64,000 nucleotides of DNA from Cupriavidus sp. IDO (GCF_000812465.1 NZ_JWMA01000199.1:115053-179052), one strand, 5' to 3'. Positions 54,051 through 63,844 are shown, counted from the stretch's first letter. Notes: generated by a model not told the origin, from the letters alone. Program-made: numbers and translations.

Positions 54051-54833
54051 ATGTCCAGCCCCGCCATCCGCACCGAGACCGACGGCCCGGTCTGCACCAT
54101 CATCCTGGACCGCCCCGACAAACGTAATGCCGTCGACGGCCCCATGGCCGCCGCGCTACGCGACGCGTTCGAGCGGTTCGAAGCAGACAGTGCGCTACGT
54201 GTCGCGGTGCTGTGGGGCGAGGGCGGCCATTTCTGCGGCGGCGCAGACCTCGCCGCCGTGAGCGACCCTGCCCGCCGCCATGAACTTGATCCTCAAGGCG
54301 GGGGCACTGGCCCGATGGGGCCCACGCGCATGGCCTTGTCCAAGCCACTGATCGCCGCCGTCAGCGGCTGCGCGGTAGCCGGCGGGCTGGAGCTGGCGTT
54401 GCTGGCCGACCTGCGCGTGGCCGAGCGCGACGCGGTGTTCGGCGTGTTCTGCCGTCGCTGGGGCGTGCCGCTGATCGATGGCGGCACCGTGCGGCTGCCG
54501 CGGCTGGTCGGCATAGGCCGCGCGCTCGACATGATCCTGACCGGGCGTGCGGTCGGCGCCGAAGAGGCGCTGGCAATGGGGCTTGCCAATCGCGTGGTGG
54601 AGCCCGGCCACGCACGCGAGGCGGCTGAGGCGCTGGCGCGCGATATCGCTGCCTTTCCGCAGCGCTGCATGCTCACCGATCGCGCATCGGCCTATGGCCA
54701 GTGGGATCTGCCGCTCGCGGAGGCGCTGCGGGCGGAGGGGGCGCATGGCGTGCCGGTGGTGTTCGAGGAAGGCGTTGCCGGAGCGGCCCGCTTTGTCGGC
54801 GGCGCCGGGCGGCATGGCAATCCCGCGAGCTAG
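54051..54833 (+). CDS. Enoyl-CoA hydratase/isomerase family protein
   Basis: A 260-residue crotonase-fold protein, started at 54051 (ACAGGAGAC upstream). The CoA/oxyanion segments are visible: ILDRPDKRNAVDGPMAAALRDAF, GGHFCGGADLAAVS (about residue 64) and KPLIAAVSGCAVAGGLELALLADLRVAE (split, about residues 99-126). At the usual second catalytic region it reads RWGVPLIDGGTVRLPRLVG, with Asp rather than the Glu of classical hydratases (the EIxLG...G region), so its exact reaction is uncertain. It follows the transporter by 95 bases and may be co-transcribed, though no gentisate step needs it. Confidence 0.85.
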   Translation: MSSPAIRTETDGPVCTIILDRPDKRNAVDGPMAAALRDAFERFEADSALRVAVLWGEGGHFCGGADLAAVSDPARRHELDPQGGGTGPMGPTRMALSKPLIAAVSGCAVAGGLELALLADLRVAERDAVFGVFCRRWGVPLIDGGTVRLPRLVGIGRALDMILTGRAVGAEEALAMGLANRVVEPGHAREAAEALARDIAAFPQRCMLTDRASAYGQWDLPLAEALRAEGAHGVPVVFEEGVAGAARFVGGAGRHGNPAS

Positions 54834-55178
54834 GGAACTGTCCTCTCTATCCATATTCCGGCAGAGGAGATCCCGTAGCGCCGGTAGGACCAAACCTCGC
54901 GTTTCATCAAGGGATAGTACTCGACAGGCTGCCCCGCGGCAGGCCGAATCGCGCGGCAACGTCCTGTTTGGTCCAGGCACCAGGACGGGCCTCGTATGCC
55001 GCACTCTGCCGTGTCGCGGCGCCACACTGGCACTTCTGCCGAAAAGGTCATATAAACCATAGCAAACGGAGGGTTATCCGCCTGCCCGCGCGGGTTTCGC
55101 TCTGCCTTTCAATTGGTTCGCGCACGGACTGGCGCCTGGTTCAGCTATTCGAATATCCAGGCACGGGGGAGGCATGCT
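54834..55178. other. Intergenic stretch without a supported gene
   Basis: About 345 bases between the enoyl-CoA hydratase and the dehydrogenase. Small frames exist on both strands (one minus-strand frame ends WTKQDVAARFGLPRGSLS, which looks vaguely like a helix-turn-helix), but none has a start and recognisable family. No strong terminator seen. Confidence 0.45.
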
Positions 55179-56126
55179 ATGCGGCAACCCAAGATCGTCA
55201 TCGTCGGGGCAGGGCTGGTAGGCGGGTCGGCGGCCCTGTTTGCGGCCGTGTCCATTCCGAGTGCAGAGTTCGTCATCATCGATGTCGCGCGAGTGCGGGC
55301 CGAAGGGCAGGCGCTGGACCTCGCCCACGCTGCAGCATTCTGGGGACACAACCGCTTCTATGCCGCCGATTACGAGAACGCGCGCGACGCGGACATCATC
55401 GTGATCACCGCCGGCGTCGGTGTGAAGCCAGGGCAGACTCGTCTGGACCTGGCCAAAACCAATGCGGGCATCGCGATGGAGGTGGTGGATCGCACTGCAC
55501 CATTGGCTCCGGATGCGATCTACGTCATCGCGGCCAACCCCTGCGATGTGTTGGCCGGGGTCGTTTTTGACCGCCTGCGCTGCGCGCGGGAGCGCGTCAT
55601 CAGCACCGGCACCGCCCTCGACACCGGGCGACTGCGATCGCTTCTCTCCGAGCGGCTGGGCGTGGTGGCGCCCGGGATTCACGCCTACGTTCTCGGCGAA
55701 CACGGCGAATCCGCGGTGATCGACTGGGCCGGCGCGACGGTCTCCGGCATGCCCCTCGAAACGTTCCTGGTCAGGAGCGGCAAGGAGCTGGGGCCTGCCA
55801 GCCGCGATCTGATCCTGCGCTCCGTGCACGAGGCTGCCAAGCTCATCAAGGAAGGCAAGGGCGCCACCCACTATGGGATCGCCAGTGCGATCGGGCGAAT
55901 TTGCCAGGCCATCGTGCACAACACTGACCTCATTCTCACAGTCGGCATCGTGCATGCCGAGGTCGAAGGCGTACCAGAGGTATGTTTGTCGCTGCCGATG
56001 GTGGTCAATGGCGGCGGAGCGCAGTTGCTGGCTTATCCGGAACTCAACCCCACCGAGCGCGAGGCCCTCCGGCGCAGCGCGCGCATCGTCAAGGAGGCAA
56101 CCGACAGCGTGCTCCAGAACCGGTAG
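55179..56126 (+). CDS. Lactate/malate-type 2-hydroxyacid dehydrogenase with atypical specificity residue
   Basis: A 315-residue LDH/MDH-superfamily enzyme started at 55179 (GGGGAGG upstream). It has the NAD motif IVGAGLVGGSAAL (residues 8-20), cofactor Asp35, and the catalytic set Asp148-Thr-Gly-Arg151, Arg88 and His175 (LGEHGES, residues 172-178). In true L-lactate dehydrogenases the mobile loop reads AGxNQKPGETR with Gln102, and in malate dehydrogenases Arg stands there. Here it is AGVGVKPGQTR, giving Val82 at that position. The physiological substrate is thus probably neither simple lactate nor malate. A dicarboxylate-type transporter gene follows after 50 bases. Confidence 0.85.
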   Translation: MRQPKIVIVGAGLVGGSAALFAAVSIPSAEFVIIDVARVRAEGQALDLAHAAAFWGHNRFYAADYENARDADIIVITAGVGVKPGQTRLDLAKTNAGIAMEVVDRTAPLAPDAIYVIAANPCDVLAGVVFDRLRCARERVISTGTALDTGRLRSLLSERLGVVAPGIHAYVLGEHGESAVIDWAGATVSGMPLETFLVRSGKELGPASRDLILRSVHEAAKLIKEGKGATHYGIASAIGRICQAIVHNTDLILTVGIVHAEVEGVPEVCLSLPMVVNGGGAQLLAYPELNPTEREALRRSARIVKEATDSVLQNR

Positions 56127-56176
56127 GGACATTGCGCACGCTCCGAACCGAACAACGCCGCCGCCAGGAGTTAATC

Positions 56177-57654
56177 ATGGATGTATCACCCGCTAAGGCT
56201 CCGCCGCCCACAAGCCCAACGGCGATGAAATCGGCGCCGCCGGTAGGGCATCTCAGGAATCTCTGGAAATTTCTCGTCCCGGTGGGCATCGGCATCGTCC
56301 TCTGGTTCCTGCCGGCGCCGGCCGGTCTCGAGCCGAAGGCGTGGCACATGTTCGCCGTGTTCGTCGCCACCATTGCCGGCATCATGACCGCTCCGCTGCC
56401 GATGGCGGCGGTAGCCATTATCGGCGCGACGGTGGGCGTGTTCGTTGGCGTCGTGTCCTTTGCCGATGTCACCAAATCCACCGGCACGGACCTCGTCTGG
56501 CTGGTGATGCTCGCCTTCTTCATCTCCCGAGGCGTGATCAAGACCGGCCTGGGGCGCCGCATCGCACTCCTGTTCATGCGGCTGTTGGGTAAGCGAACCC
56601 TGGGACTGGGTTATGGACTGGCCATGACCGAACTCCTTATCTCGCCCGCCATGCCGAGCATCACCGCCCGCGCCGGTGGGGTGATGCTGCCGATTACCCG
56701 ATCGATCGCGGAAGTGCTCGGCAGCCATGCCAATGACCCGGAATCCCGCGGCAAGGTGGGCGGCTATCTGATCCTCTGCGCCTTCCACGCGAACATCATC
56801 ACCGCGGGCATGTTCATCACGGCGATGGCGGGTAATCCCCTTGCGGTCAAGCTTGCCGCAGACCAAGGCGTCTCAATCAGTTGGCTCGACTGGGCGGTGG
56901 CAGCATCTGTCCCCGGTTTGCTGTGTCTGGCCATCATTCCAATAGCCATGCTGTGGATTGCCCCGCCGCGGATTCGCCAAACACCCGATGCGACGGCCCT
57001 GGCACAGAGAGAGCTGGCTGCCATGGGTCCGATCTCCGCCAAGGAGATCATCATGGCGGTAATCTTCCTTGGCTTGCTGGTGCTATGGATTTTCGGTGAG
57101 GATCTGGACATCGGAGCGACGCTGGCGGCGGCCCTCGGCGTCTCGTTGCTGTTCATCACTGGCGTGCTGACCTGGCAGGATGCCCTGGACGAGAAATCCG
57201 CCTGGGACACCATGATCTGGATCGGCCTGCTGATCATGATGGCCTCCAAACTCAATGAATACGGCATGGTTTCCTGGTTCGGCCAGGAGTTCGGGGCACA
57301 CCTGGAGGGCTTCCCGAGGCTGGCCGTCTACATGATGGTGGCGGCGATCTACTGCTACATCCACTACTTCTTCGCTAGCGCCACGGCACATATCAGTGCT
57401 CTCTTCCCCCTCTCCATGGCCCTTATGGTCGCTGCCGGCATCCCGCCATTCACCGCAGCGGTCGCGCTCGGCATCCTGAGCAATATCAACGGTTGCCTGA
57501 CCCAATACGGCATCGGCTCCGGTCCGGTCATGTTCGGCGCCGGCTATTCACCCAGGGGGAATGGTGGAAGGCTGGCTTTCTGATGAGCCTCATCTACATG
57601 GTTGTCTGGCTGGTCGTCGGCCCGCTTTGGTGGCAGTTCCTCGGGCATGTTTGA
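56177..57654 (+). pseudogene. Frameshifted SLC13/DASS-family transporter
   Basis: A dicarboxylate (SLC13/DASS) symporter of about 490 residues if whole, with many membrane helices and the family motifs in TELLISPAMPSITARAGGVMLPI (about residues 149-171) and AHISALFPLSMALM. It reads well from 56177 until GAGYSPRGNGG, then stops early at 57583. One base earlier in phase, the frame goes QGEWWKAGFLMSLIYM and on to a natural stop at 57652-57654 with a last membrane helix. A lost C in the CCC run at 57551-57553 explains it. The dehydrogenase before it suggests it imported that enzyme's substrate. Confidence 0.82.
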
Positions 57655-57885
57655 GACGGCAGCGGAGTGCAGAGAGAAGAGGGCTCACAATCGGTCGAGA
57701 GGTCGCTTTGCGCTGGGTATCGCCTCGTCGTCGCGGATAGTACCTGGCACGCCATACTTTGCCGGCATCGTGGGCAACTACATGCGGGCGCAGGGCGGCG
57801 GCGTGGCCGCACTGGAAGGCCGGGTCATCCCGCAATTGCGCTGGGCGGTCAGGGAGAGGCAATCCGCCTGACCGGGCGCGCCGGC

Positions 57886-59115
57886 CTATTTCCGCTCGGT
57901 CGCGAAATACCCCAGTGCCAGCACCGGCAGCGCAAAGCCGATCGCGCTTGCCCACGCCCAGCCGCCGTGCGCATATGCCCATGCACCCAGTGCCGAGCCG
58001 GTTGCGCCGCCGACGAAGAAGATCGCCATATACAGGCCGTTGAGCCGTCCGCGATGCTCCGCGCTCAGCGCGAAGATGGCGCGCTGGCCTACCACCAGGT
58101 TGGCCGATACACCAAAGTCCAGCACGATTGCAGCCAGCGTCAGAGCGGACAGCGAGAGCAGCGAGCCTTCGGTTCCCACGCGGCTCAGCGCAAACGAGCT
58201 GGCGCCGAGCAGCAGGGCAAAGGCCGTCACCGGTTTGCCGTGCCCATGATCGGACAGCCGCCCCGCAATCGGCGCCGACACGGCGCCGGCCACACCGGCC
58301 AGTGCAAACAGTGCGATGCCTTTCTGCGTCAGCCCAAACGCGGGGCCCGCCAGCCACAGCGGCGCGGTGGTCCAGAACAGGCTGAACGCCCCGAAGATGC
58401 CCGCCTGGTAGGCGGCGCGCCGGCGCAGCACGGGCTGCGTGCGCAGCAGGCCCCACATCGAGGCAATCGTTTGGGCGTAACCCGGGCCGGGCGGCGGCCG
58501 GCGCTCGGGCAGCCGCCGCCGCAGCAGGGCCGCCAGCAAAGTCATGACAACGGCTGACAGCGCAAAGATGGCATGCCATCCGGCCAGGTCGGCGACGATG
58601 CTGGAGACGGGCCGCGCCAGCATGATGCCCAGCAGCAGGCCGCTGGTCACATTGCCGACCGCGCGCCCGCGCGCATGATCCGGTGCCAGGTGCGCGGCAA
58701 AGGGCACCAGCACCTGCACGGCCACCGAGCACAGGCCCATGACCCAGGCCGCCAGCAGGAAGGTGCCGGCGTGTGTTGCCAGCGCGGCGGCGGCCAGCGC
58801 CAGCGCAGTACCTGCCAGCAGGCGGCAGACCAGGCGCCGGTTCTCGACGATATCTGCCAGCGGCACCAGCAACAGCAGCCCCAGGCAGTAGCCGGCCTGG
58901 ATCAGCGTGACGATCAGTCCTGCGGCTTCCGGTGACAGCGACAGTGCTTTGGCGATGGGGCCGACCAGAGGCTGGGCGTAGTAGAGGTTGGCGACGACCA
59001 TGCCGCAGGCAGCGGCCAGCAGCGGTGTCATCCACGCCGGAACGGGCGTGGCGGGCGCCGGAGCTGCCGCAGCGGCAACCCGGGAGCTTGTTGGGGTAGT
59101 CACGTTGATCTTCAA
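57886..59115 (-). CDS. MFS transporter (drug/metabolite efflux type)
   Basis: A 409-residue major facilitator with twelve membrane segments after an Ala/Pro-rich N-terminal tail. The first helices (GMVVANLYYAQPLVGPIAKALSLSP) are typical of the YnfM/arabinose-efflux-like MFS group. Loop motifs LVPLADIVENRR and AGRLSDHGHGKPV are seen. On the minus strand it is last of a likely three-gene unit: SDR, quinol monooxygenase-like protein, then this transporter, 99 bases after the monooxygenase. It probably exports or imports a small organic compound. Confidence 0.85.
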   Translation of the reverse strand: MKINVTTPTSSRVAAAAAPAPATPVPAWMTPLLAAACGMVVANLYYAQPLVGPIAKALSLSPEAAGLIVTLIQAGYCLGLLLLVPLADIVENRRLVCRLLAGTALALAAAALATHAGTFLLAAWVMGLCSVAVQVLVPFAAHLAPDHARGRAVGNVTSGLLLGIMLARPVSSIVADLAGWHAIFALSAVVMTLLAALLRRRLPERRPPPGPGYAQTIASMWGLLRTQPVLRRRAAYQAGIFGAFSLFWTTAPLWLAGPAFGLTQKGIALFALAGVAGAVSAPIAGRLSDHGHGKPVTAFALLLGASSFALSRVGTEGSLLSLSALTLAAIVLDFGVSANLVVGQRAIFALSAEHRGRLNGLYMAIFFVGGATGSALGAWAYAHGGWAWASAIGFALPVLALGYFATERK

Positions 59116-59214
59116 CTGGCCGGGCGTCGGGCGCCGCTCTGTTTTTGTGTTGTCGGCCAGCAGGGTAGCACTTGTGCTGCAACCCTGCTGGCGACGACCC
59201 GGGCTCAGGCGGAC

Positions 59215-59538
59215 TCAGGCGGCCGGCTTCTCGAAGGCGCGCTGCGGCTGCAGGAATTCCAGCGTGCGCGCGCGCGCAAGCAGCCGGGGCAGCTCGGCCT
59301 CATAGGCCTGGCGATACGGCAGCTTCAGATGGTGCTGCAGGAAGTGCTCGCGGCTGCATGCCCAGGTCTCGAACAGCACCAGCGTGTCCGGATCGTCGGC
59401 GGAACGGCTCAGGTAGGTGTTGATGAAGTCCGGTTCCCTGGACATGGCTTCGAGCACGCCCATCAGGCGGCTTTCCAGCTCAGCGCGGTGCTCCGGCTTG
59501 CCTGGCAGGTGAACGATAAAGGCGATGTTGTCGCTCAT
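59215..59538 (-). CDS. Antibiotic-biosynthesis-monooxygenase (ABM) family protein, putative quinol monooxygenase
   Basis: A 107-residue dimeric alpha-beta barrel protein. The fold signature is a first strand IAFIVHLPGKPEHRAELESRLMGVLEAMSREPDFINTYLSRSADDPDTLVLFETWAC (residues 5-60) and the HFLQHHLKLPYRQAYEAELPRLLA helix. Such proteins include YgiN-type quinol monooxygenases. It starts 12 bases after the SDR stop, so the two are one operon. Function in the pathway not known. Confidence 0.85.
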   Translation of the reverse strand: MSDNIAFIVHLPGKPEHRAELESRLMGVLEAMSREPDFINTYLSRSADDPDTLVLFETWACSREHFLQHHLKLPYRQAYEAELPRLLARARTLEFLQPQRAFEKPAA

Positions 59539-59550
59539 GATGGCGTCTCT

Positions 59551-60300
59551 TTACAGCTGGCTCATGCCGCCGTCGATGATGATTTCGGTGCCGACGATGA
59601 AGCCGGATTCGGGCGAAGCCAGGTGCAGCACCGAAGCGGCGATTTCGTTCACGTGGCCGAAGCGCCCCACCGGGATCTGGCTCAGGATGCCGGCGGCGGT
59701 CGCCTTCAGGGTTTCCTCGTCCATGCCGAGCTTGCCGTACAGCGGCGTTTCGACCGGGCCGGGGCTCAGCACGTTGACGCGCACGCCGTGTGGCAGCAGT
59801 TCGGCGGACAGTGTTTTCGCCAGCGAAATCAGCGCTGCCTTGCTCGCCGCGTACACGGACGAGGAGGGCATGCCGATATGGGCATTGATCGAGCCGTTCA
59901 GCACAATCGAAGCCCCCTTGTTGAACAGCGGCGTCAGCGCCTGCAGCTGGAAGTACGGACCCTTGACGTTGGTGTTGAAAGTCTGGTCCCAGAGACTTTC
60001 CTCGACATCCCCAAAGGGCGAGAACTTCGCGATGCCCGCGTTGATGAACACCGCATCGAGCCGGATGCCGGCATCGCTCAGCGTGCGGGCCAGTTCGCGC
60101 GCGGCGGCGACTGAGCCGGCGTCATTGCGGATGGCCAGCGCGCTGGCGCCCAGCGTGGCCTTTGCCGACTCCAGCGAGGCGGCGTCGCGGCCGGTGATGA
60201 CGACGCGGGCACCTTCCGCGGCGAAAGCCTGGGCGGTGCCCAGGCCCATGCCGCTGTTGCCGCCGGTTACCAGTACGGTCTTGCCTTCAAAGCGTTGCAT
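59551..60300 (-). CDS. Short-chain dehydrogenase/reductase
   Basis: A 249-residue classical SDR started at 60300; the 24 extra codons upstream are not needed. The cofactor motif is VLVTGGNSGMGLGTAQAFA (residues 9-27), catalytic Ser in SIVLNGSINAHIG and YxxxK as YAASKAAL (about 151-155). The C-terminal SGFIVGTEIIIDGGMSQL is typical. First gene of the three-gene minus-strand unit with the ABM protein and the MFS transporter, which together resemble quinone or xenobiotic detoxification sets. Confidence 0.9.
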   Translation of the reverse strand: MQRFEGKTVLVTGGNSGMGLGTAQAFAAEGARVVITGRDAASLESAKATLGASALAIRNDAGSVAAARELARTLSDAGIRLDAVFINAGIAKFSPFGDVEESLWDQTFNTNVKGPYFQLQALTPLFNKGASIVLNGSINAHIGMPSSSVYAASKAALISLAKTLSAELLPHGVRVNVLSPGPVETPLYGKLGMDEETLKATAAGILSQIPVGRFGHVNEIAASVLHLASPESGFIVGTEIIIDGGMSQL

Positions 60301-60496
60301 TGCGTTCTCCTTGGAACAGTTGGGTTGGTGAATGCATTGTGGTCGGTGGAAGGCGAATTGCCATGCGAACATCCCGATGAACTCGTTCGACGGGATTGCA
60401 CGTGTGGGGGCGCGGATGCGCGGAAGCGTCGCTGGCGAGTGGCAGCGGAGAGCGGCGGGCGGCGGGAATCCGGCTCAGGTGCGCGAAGCGGCGCCG

Positions 60497-60847
60497 CTAG
60501 GCCTTGATCTCGTTCAGGTAGTAGTTCACTTCGCTGAGCAAGGTCGAATGGAAGTCCGCGGTCAGCATGCGGTCGTCCGTCAGTGACAGCAGGTCGTCGA
60601 TCCGCTGGCGGAAGGCCTTCTCGACCTCGGCCCGGCACTGCGGCGGCATGTGCGCCGACAGCGCCACCAGCATCTCGCGCATGACCAGCAGCCTGGCGCC
60701 GTACTGGATCATGGCGTCGCTGTGCGTCTTCAGGTTCCGGGCCACTTGCTCCGGCATGGCATTCGCCGTCGCGGCACCGGGTTGTTGCGGCGCAGCGGGC
60801 GCCGCGGATGCGTTCGGCTTGCGGGCCAGCGTGGGTAGCTTGAACAT
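60497..60847 (-). CDS. Hypothetical protein downstream of flhC
   Basis: A 116-residue soluble protein: an Ala/Pro-rich N-terminus (residues 1-30) followed by a helical domain (PEQVARNLKTHSDAMIQYGARLLVMREMLVALSAHM, residues 32-67, then VEKAFRQRIDDLLSLTDDRMLTADFHSTLLSEVNYYLNEIKA). I do not recognise a family. It lies 143 bases after flhC on the same strand, so it may be co-transcribed, and its helical form would suit a small regulator, but this is inference. Confidence 0.55.
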   Translation of the reverse strand: MFKLPTLARKPNASAAPAAPQQPGAATANAMPEQVARNLKTHSDAMIQYGARLLVMREMLVALSAHMPPQCRAEVEKAFRQRIDDLLSLTDDRMLTADFHSTLLSEVNYYLNEIKA

Positions 60848-60990
60848 GGACGTGGTTCCGTAACGGGCCTGTGCAGGCCGCGCGCGACGGCCGGAGCCGT
60901 CGCCAATGATGGGCTGCCTTCATCTTGGAAGGCAACTGGCCGCCGGACTGTTCGGTAGCCGACAGTTCTTCGTGCGGCGGCCGCGACTTG

Positions 60991-61596
60991 CTACCGGGCG
61001 TGAGGGATGTGCTGCACCGCCTGCATCGGTGCCTTGCGTGTCTTGCCAGCACGCGCGGGCGGCTCGCACAACCCGCAGACATGACGTCTGCGTGGGTCGT
61101 GGGCGTGGACAAGATACTGCCCGCCGCAGGTCCTGCAGCGGGCCAGCTCAAGCATGCCTCGCTCATAGAAGCGCACCAGCGTCCAGGCACGGGTAAAGCT
61201 GATCAGGAGTTCCTCATCGGCCTGCGAGACGTACTCACGGTAGAGCCGGTAGCTCGACAGCATGGCGTGGATCCCGTCCACCTGGCCTTGCGCGACGATG
61301 AACCGGTACGCGCAGAGCAGCAGCGAAGCATGCGCGTTGGGCCGCCACGTCACGAACCAGTCGATCGGGAATGGCAGCATTCCCTTGGGCGGCGACACGC
61401 CGCACAGCTCCTTGTACAGCCTGATCAGGCGCACGCGCGGCAGCGCGACTTCCGATTCCAGCACCTGGAGGCGCGCACCCTGCGCGATCATCTCGATAGC
61501 CAGGCGGGTTTGCTCGACGTCCTGCAGCACGCTCTTGCGGGCCGGCGCGGGCATCGGGGATGACAACGGGGTACTGGCCTGCGGCAATGCATTCAC
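60991..61596 (-). CDS. flhC: Flagellar master regulator subunit FlhC
   Basis: FlhC, the DNA-binding partner of FlhD in the FlhD4C2 activator of flagellar genes. The family sequence is clear: QDVEQTRLAIEMIAQGARLQVLESEV, LIRLYKELCGVSPPKGMLPFPIDWFVTW, TRAWTLVRFYERGML and the zinc site CRTCGGQYLVHAHDP...HVCGLCEPP with four Cys. I give the GTG start at 61596 (GGAG seven bases before it), making 201 residues; an ATG at 61554 would make 187. FlhC is normally directly preceded by flhD, but no flhD is found upstream or elsewhere in the window. Confidence 0.9.
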   Translation of the reverse strand: MNALPQASTPLSSPMPAPARKSVLQDVEQTRLAIEMIAQGARLQVLESEVALPRVRLIRLYKELCGVSPPKGMLPFPIDWFVTWRPNAHASLLLCAYRFIVAQGQVDGIHAMLSSYRLYREYVSQADEELLISFTRAWTLVRFYERGMLELARCRTCGGQYLVHAHDPRRRHVCGLCEPPARAGKTRKAPMQAVQHIPHAR

Positions 61597-62008
61597 TTGA
61601 TTGCTCCGTCTTCTGTGTCGGTGGCTGGTACATCGAACCTGGCTGGCATGCGCACAGTGCTCATTTGCGTCGCGCCCGTTCCCCAAACTCGCTGAAATGC
61701 GATGGATTCTAGGAAGCACGCTCTCCAAGTAGCATTGACTTTTGTCAACAGTGGCAAGTTGACGACGCCTCGCTGCAACTTCTGAAAACAACGATTGCGC
61801 TGTGCGGGAAAAACGCTCACGCAGTACGTGAACGGGTACAGGTTCCCCTCGCTCTTTGCGGCGTATCAACCTTCATGCGGGTAGTGGTCATGCCGAGTGA
61901 GCGCCTGCCGTTAACCCGGCAACATCAAGACGCGGCACATGCGTGCGGCCGGCATTCGTTGCGCCTGCGTGGGGCAGTTCTTCCGTACCGGCATTTGGGG
62001 AAACCTTC
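61597..62008. other. Intergenic region between flhC and the chemoreceptor
   Basis: About 412 bases between divergent genes. No flhD and no supported small gene on either strand. It is somewhat more AT-rich around 61720-61800, as expected of promoters for one or both genes, but I cannot assign -35/-10 boxes with confidence. Confidence 0.5.
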
Positions 62009-63730
62009 ATGACTCAGTTCGTACACACGATCAAGTTCAGGATCATTCTTGCGTTCGGCATCTGCATCGTGCTGATGCTTGGCATCGGCCTGTTTGCCTT
62101 GGAGGCGATCTTCAATCTGAACCAGAACATGCATAACGCCTACGTGCAGAACACGGTGGCGATCGGCGAGCTGATGGAGGTTCGCGCGTCGCAGCTTCAT
62201 GTGCGCCGGCTGCTGTGGAAGATCCGGGCGACTTCGGAGGGGCCGGAGAGTGCCGACGTGGCTGAGATCGCGGCTCACCAGAGGACCTTGCAGAAGGCCT
62301 GGAGCGCCTACTATCCGGCGCGCGTCATCTCGGACGGCGAGCGTGTCGTGGCGGATGCGCTGGACGGTGAGCTGAAGACCTTCCTGAGCCTGGTCGACCA
62401 GGAGCTTCAGCTGATCAACACCGGCGCCGTTGCGGAGGCCGCGAAGCTGCAGGACACACGGCTGATCCCGGTTGGCGACAAACTGGGCGATTCCATCACC
62501 AGGGATGTCGAGCTGAACGTGAAGTAGGCCAACGACTACGACGTCAACAGCACCGAGCAGGCACGCCGGGCATTGTGGAGCACCGGCATCCTGATTGCGC
62601 TTGGCGTACTGGTCTCGATCGGTGCTTCGGTCTACCTGCAGCGGGCGATCTCCCGGCCGCTGAACAGGTCAGTCAGCATTGCCGACGAGATCGCGGCGGG
62701 CCGCCTGGATCAGCAGATCGTGGTGGATTCGAAGGACGAGTTCGGCCAGCCGCTTGGCGCGATGAGGCGGATGACACAGCAACTGGCGGACACCGTGCGC
62801 GGCATCAAGCTTTCGAGCGAGTCGGTGCGCGTGGCGGCGCGTGAAATCGCCAGCGGCAACATGGACCTGTCGGCCCGTACCGAGCAGCAGGCCGCGTCGC
62901 TCGAGGAAATCGCGGGCAGCATGACCGAGATTTCGCAGACCGTGAAGCTCAACGCCGACAACGCACATCAGGCCAATTCGCTGGCGGGCAATGCCCGCGG
63001 CATGGCAGACGCCAGCAACGTAGCGGTGCAGGCCATGGTGCAGACCATCGGCAAGATCAGCGGCAGCTCGGACAAGATTTCCGACATCACCAGCCTGATC
63101 GAGGGGATTGCCTTCCAGACCAACATCCTGGCGCTGAACGCCGCGGTGGAAGCCGCGCGAGCCGGTGAACAGGGACGCGGCTTCGCCGTGGTGGCGGGCG
63201 AGGTGCGTGCGCTGGCGCAGCGTTCCTCGGCTGCGGCCAAGGAGATCAAGGAGCTGATCGAATCGTCCGCGACGATGGTGCAGGACGGCGCGCGCCAGGC
63301 CGCCGAAGTGGGCGTGACGATGGGCGAGGTGATCCGCGCCATCAAGCAGGTGTCCGACATCGTCGGCGAGATCTCGGTGGCGTCCGCCGAGCAGAGCCAG
63401 GGTGTAGAGCAGGTGCACGTCGCGATCAGCCAGATCGACTCGGGGACCCAGCAGAACGCTGCGCTGGTGGAGCAATCCGCGGCTGCGGCGCAGTCGCTGG
63501 AGGAGCAGGCGAACACCATGGCTGATGCGGTGGCGGTGTTCCAGGTGGCCGATGTGAATGGTGCCGGCGTGCCGCTGCGCAGGCCGGTTATTCCTCGGAG
63601 CAAGCCGGCGCCAGTGACGCGGCGTGGGGGCAACCCGGCCGCATTGGGCCATGCGGCGGCTCAACCTGTTGCATCCGGACAGGGCGGTGGCGCTGCGGGC
63701 GGTGGGAGCGAGGACTGGCAGTCATTCTGA
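62009..63730 (+). pseudogene. Methyl-accepting chemotaxis protein interrupted by an amber codon
   Basis: A full chemoreceptor gene with one in-frame TAG at 62525-62527 (codon 173). Before it: a short cytoplasmic tail, TM1 (about residues 12-35) and a four-helix periplasmic sensor. After it, in the same frame: the end of the sensor (ANDYDVNSTEQARRAL), TM2 (IGASVYLQ region), HAMP, the methylation helices and the hairpin GIAFQTNILALNAAVEAARAGEQGRGFAVVAGEVR (split across 63105-63210), and a C-terminal DWQSF that resembles the CheR/CheB-tethering pentapeptide. The codon is CAG in comparable receptors (LNVKQAN-type), so C-to-T would explain it. Confidence 0.85.
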
Positions 63731-63844
63731 GGGCGGCGTCTGGTTTCAGTGGTTGCGCATGTGGGCGCTGTTCTTCGGGACAGCGTCTTTTTTCTTGGTT
63801 CTTCGCTGGATCGGGGGTATGGGTTCTTGGATGCGCTGCTGTTT

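Noticed and set aside
54830..55060. Minus-strand 76-residue frame between the hydratase and the dehydrogenase
   Set aside because: No ribosome-binding site or recognisable family; a neighbouring frame has a weak helix-turn-helix look but no start.
57655..57885. Plus-strand frame ending TPYFAGIVGNYMRAQGGGV and on to a TGA at 57869-57871
   Set aside because: The segment looks somewhat protein-like and might be the 3' end of a deleted gene, but I cannot link it to a family, and the upstream part is the shifted end of the transporter. Not enough to call.
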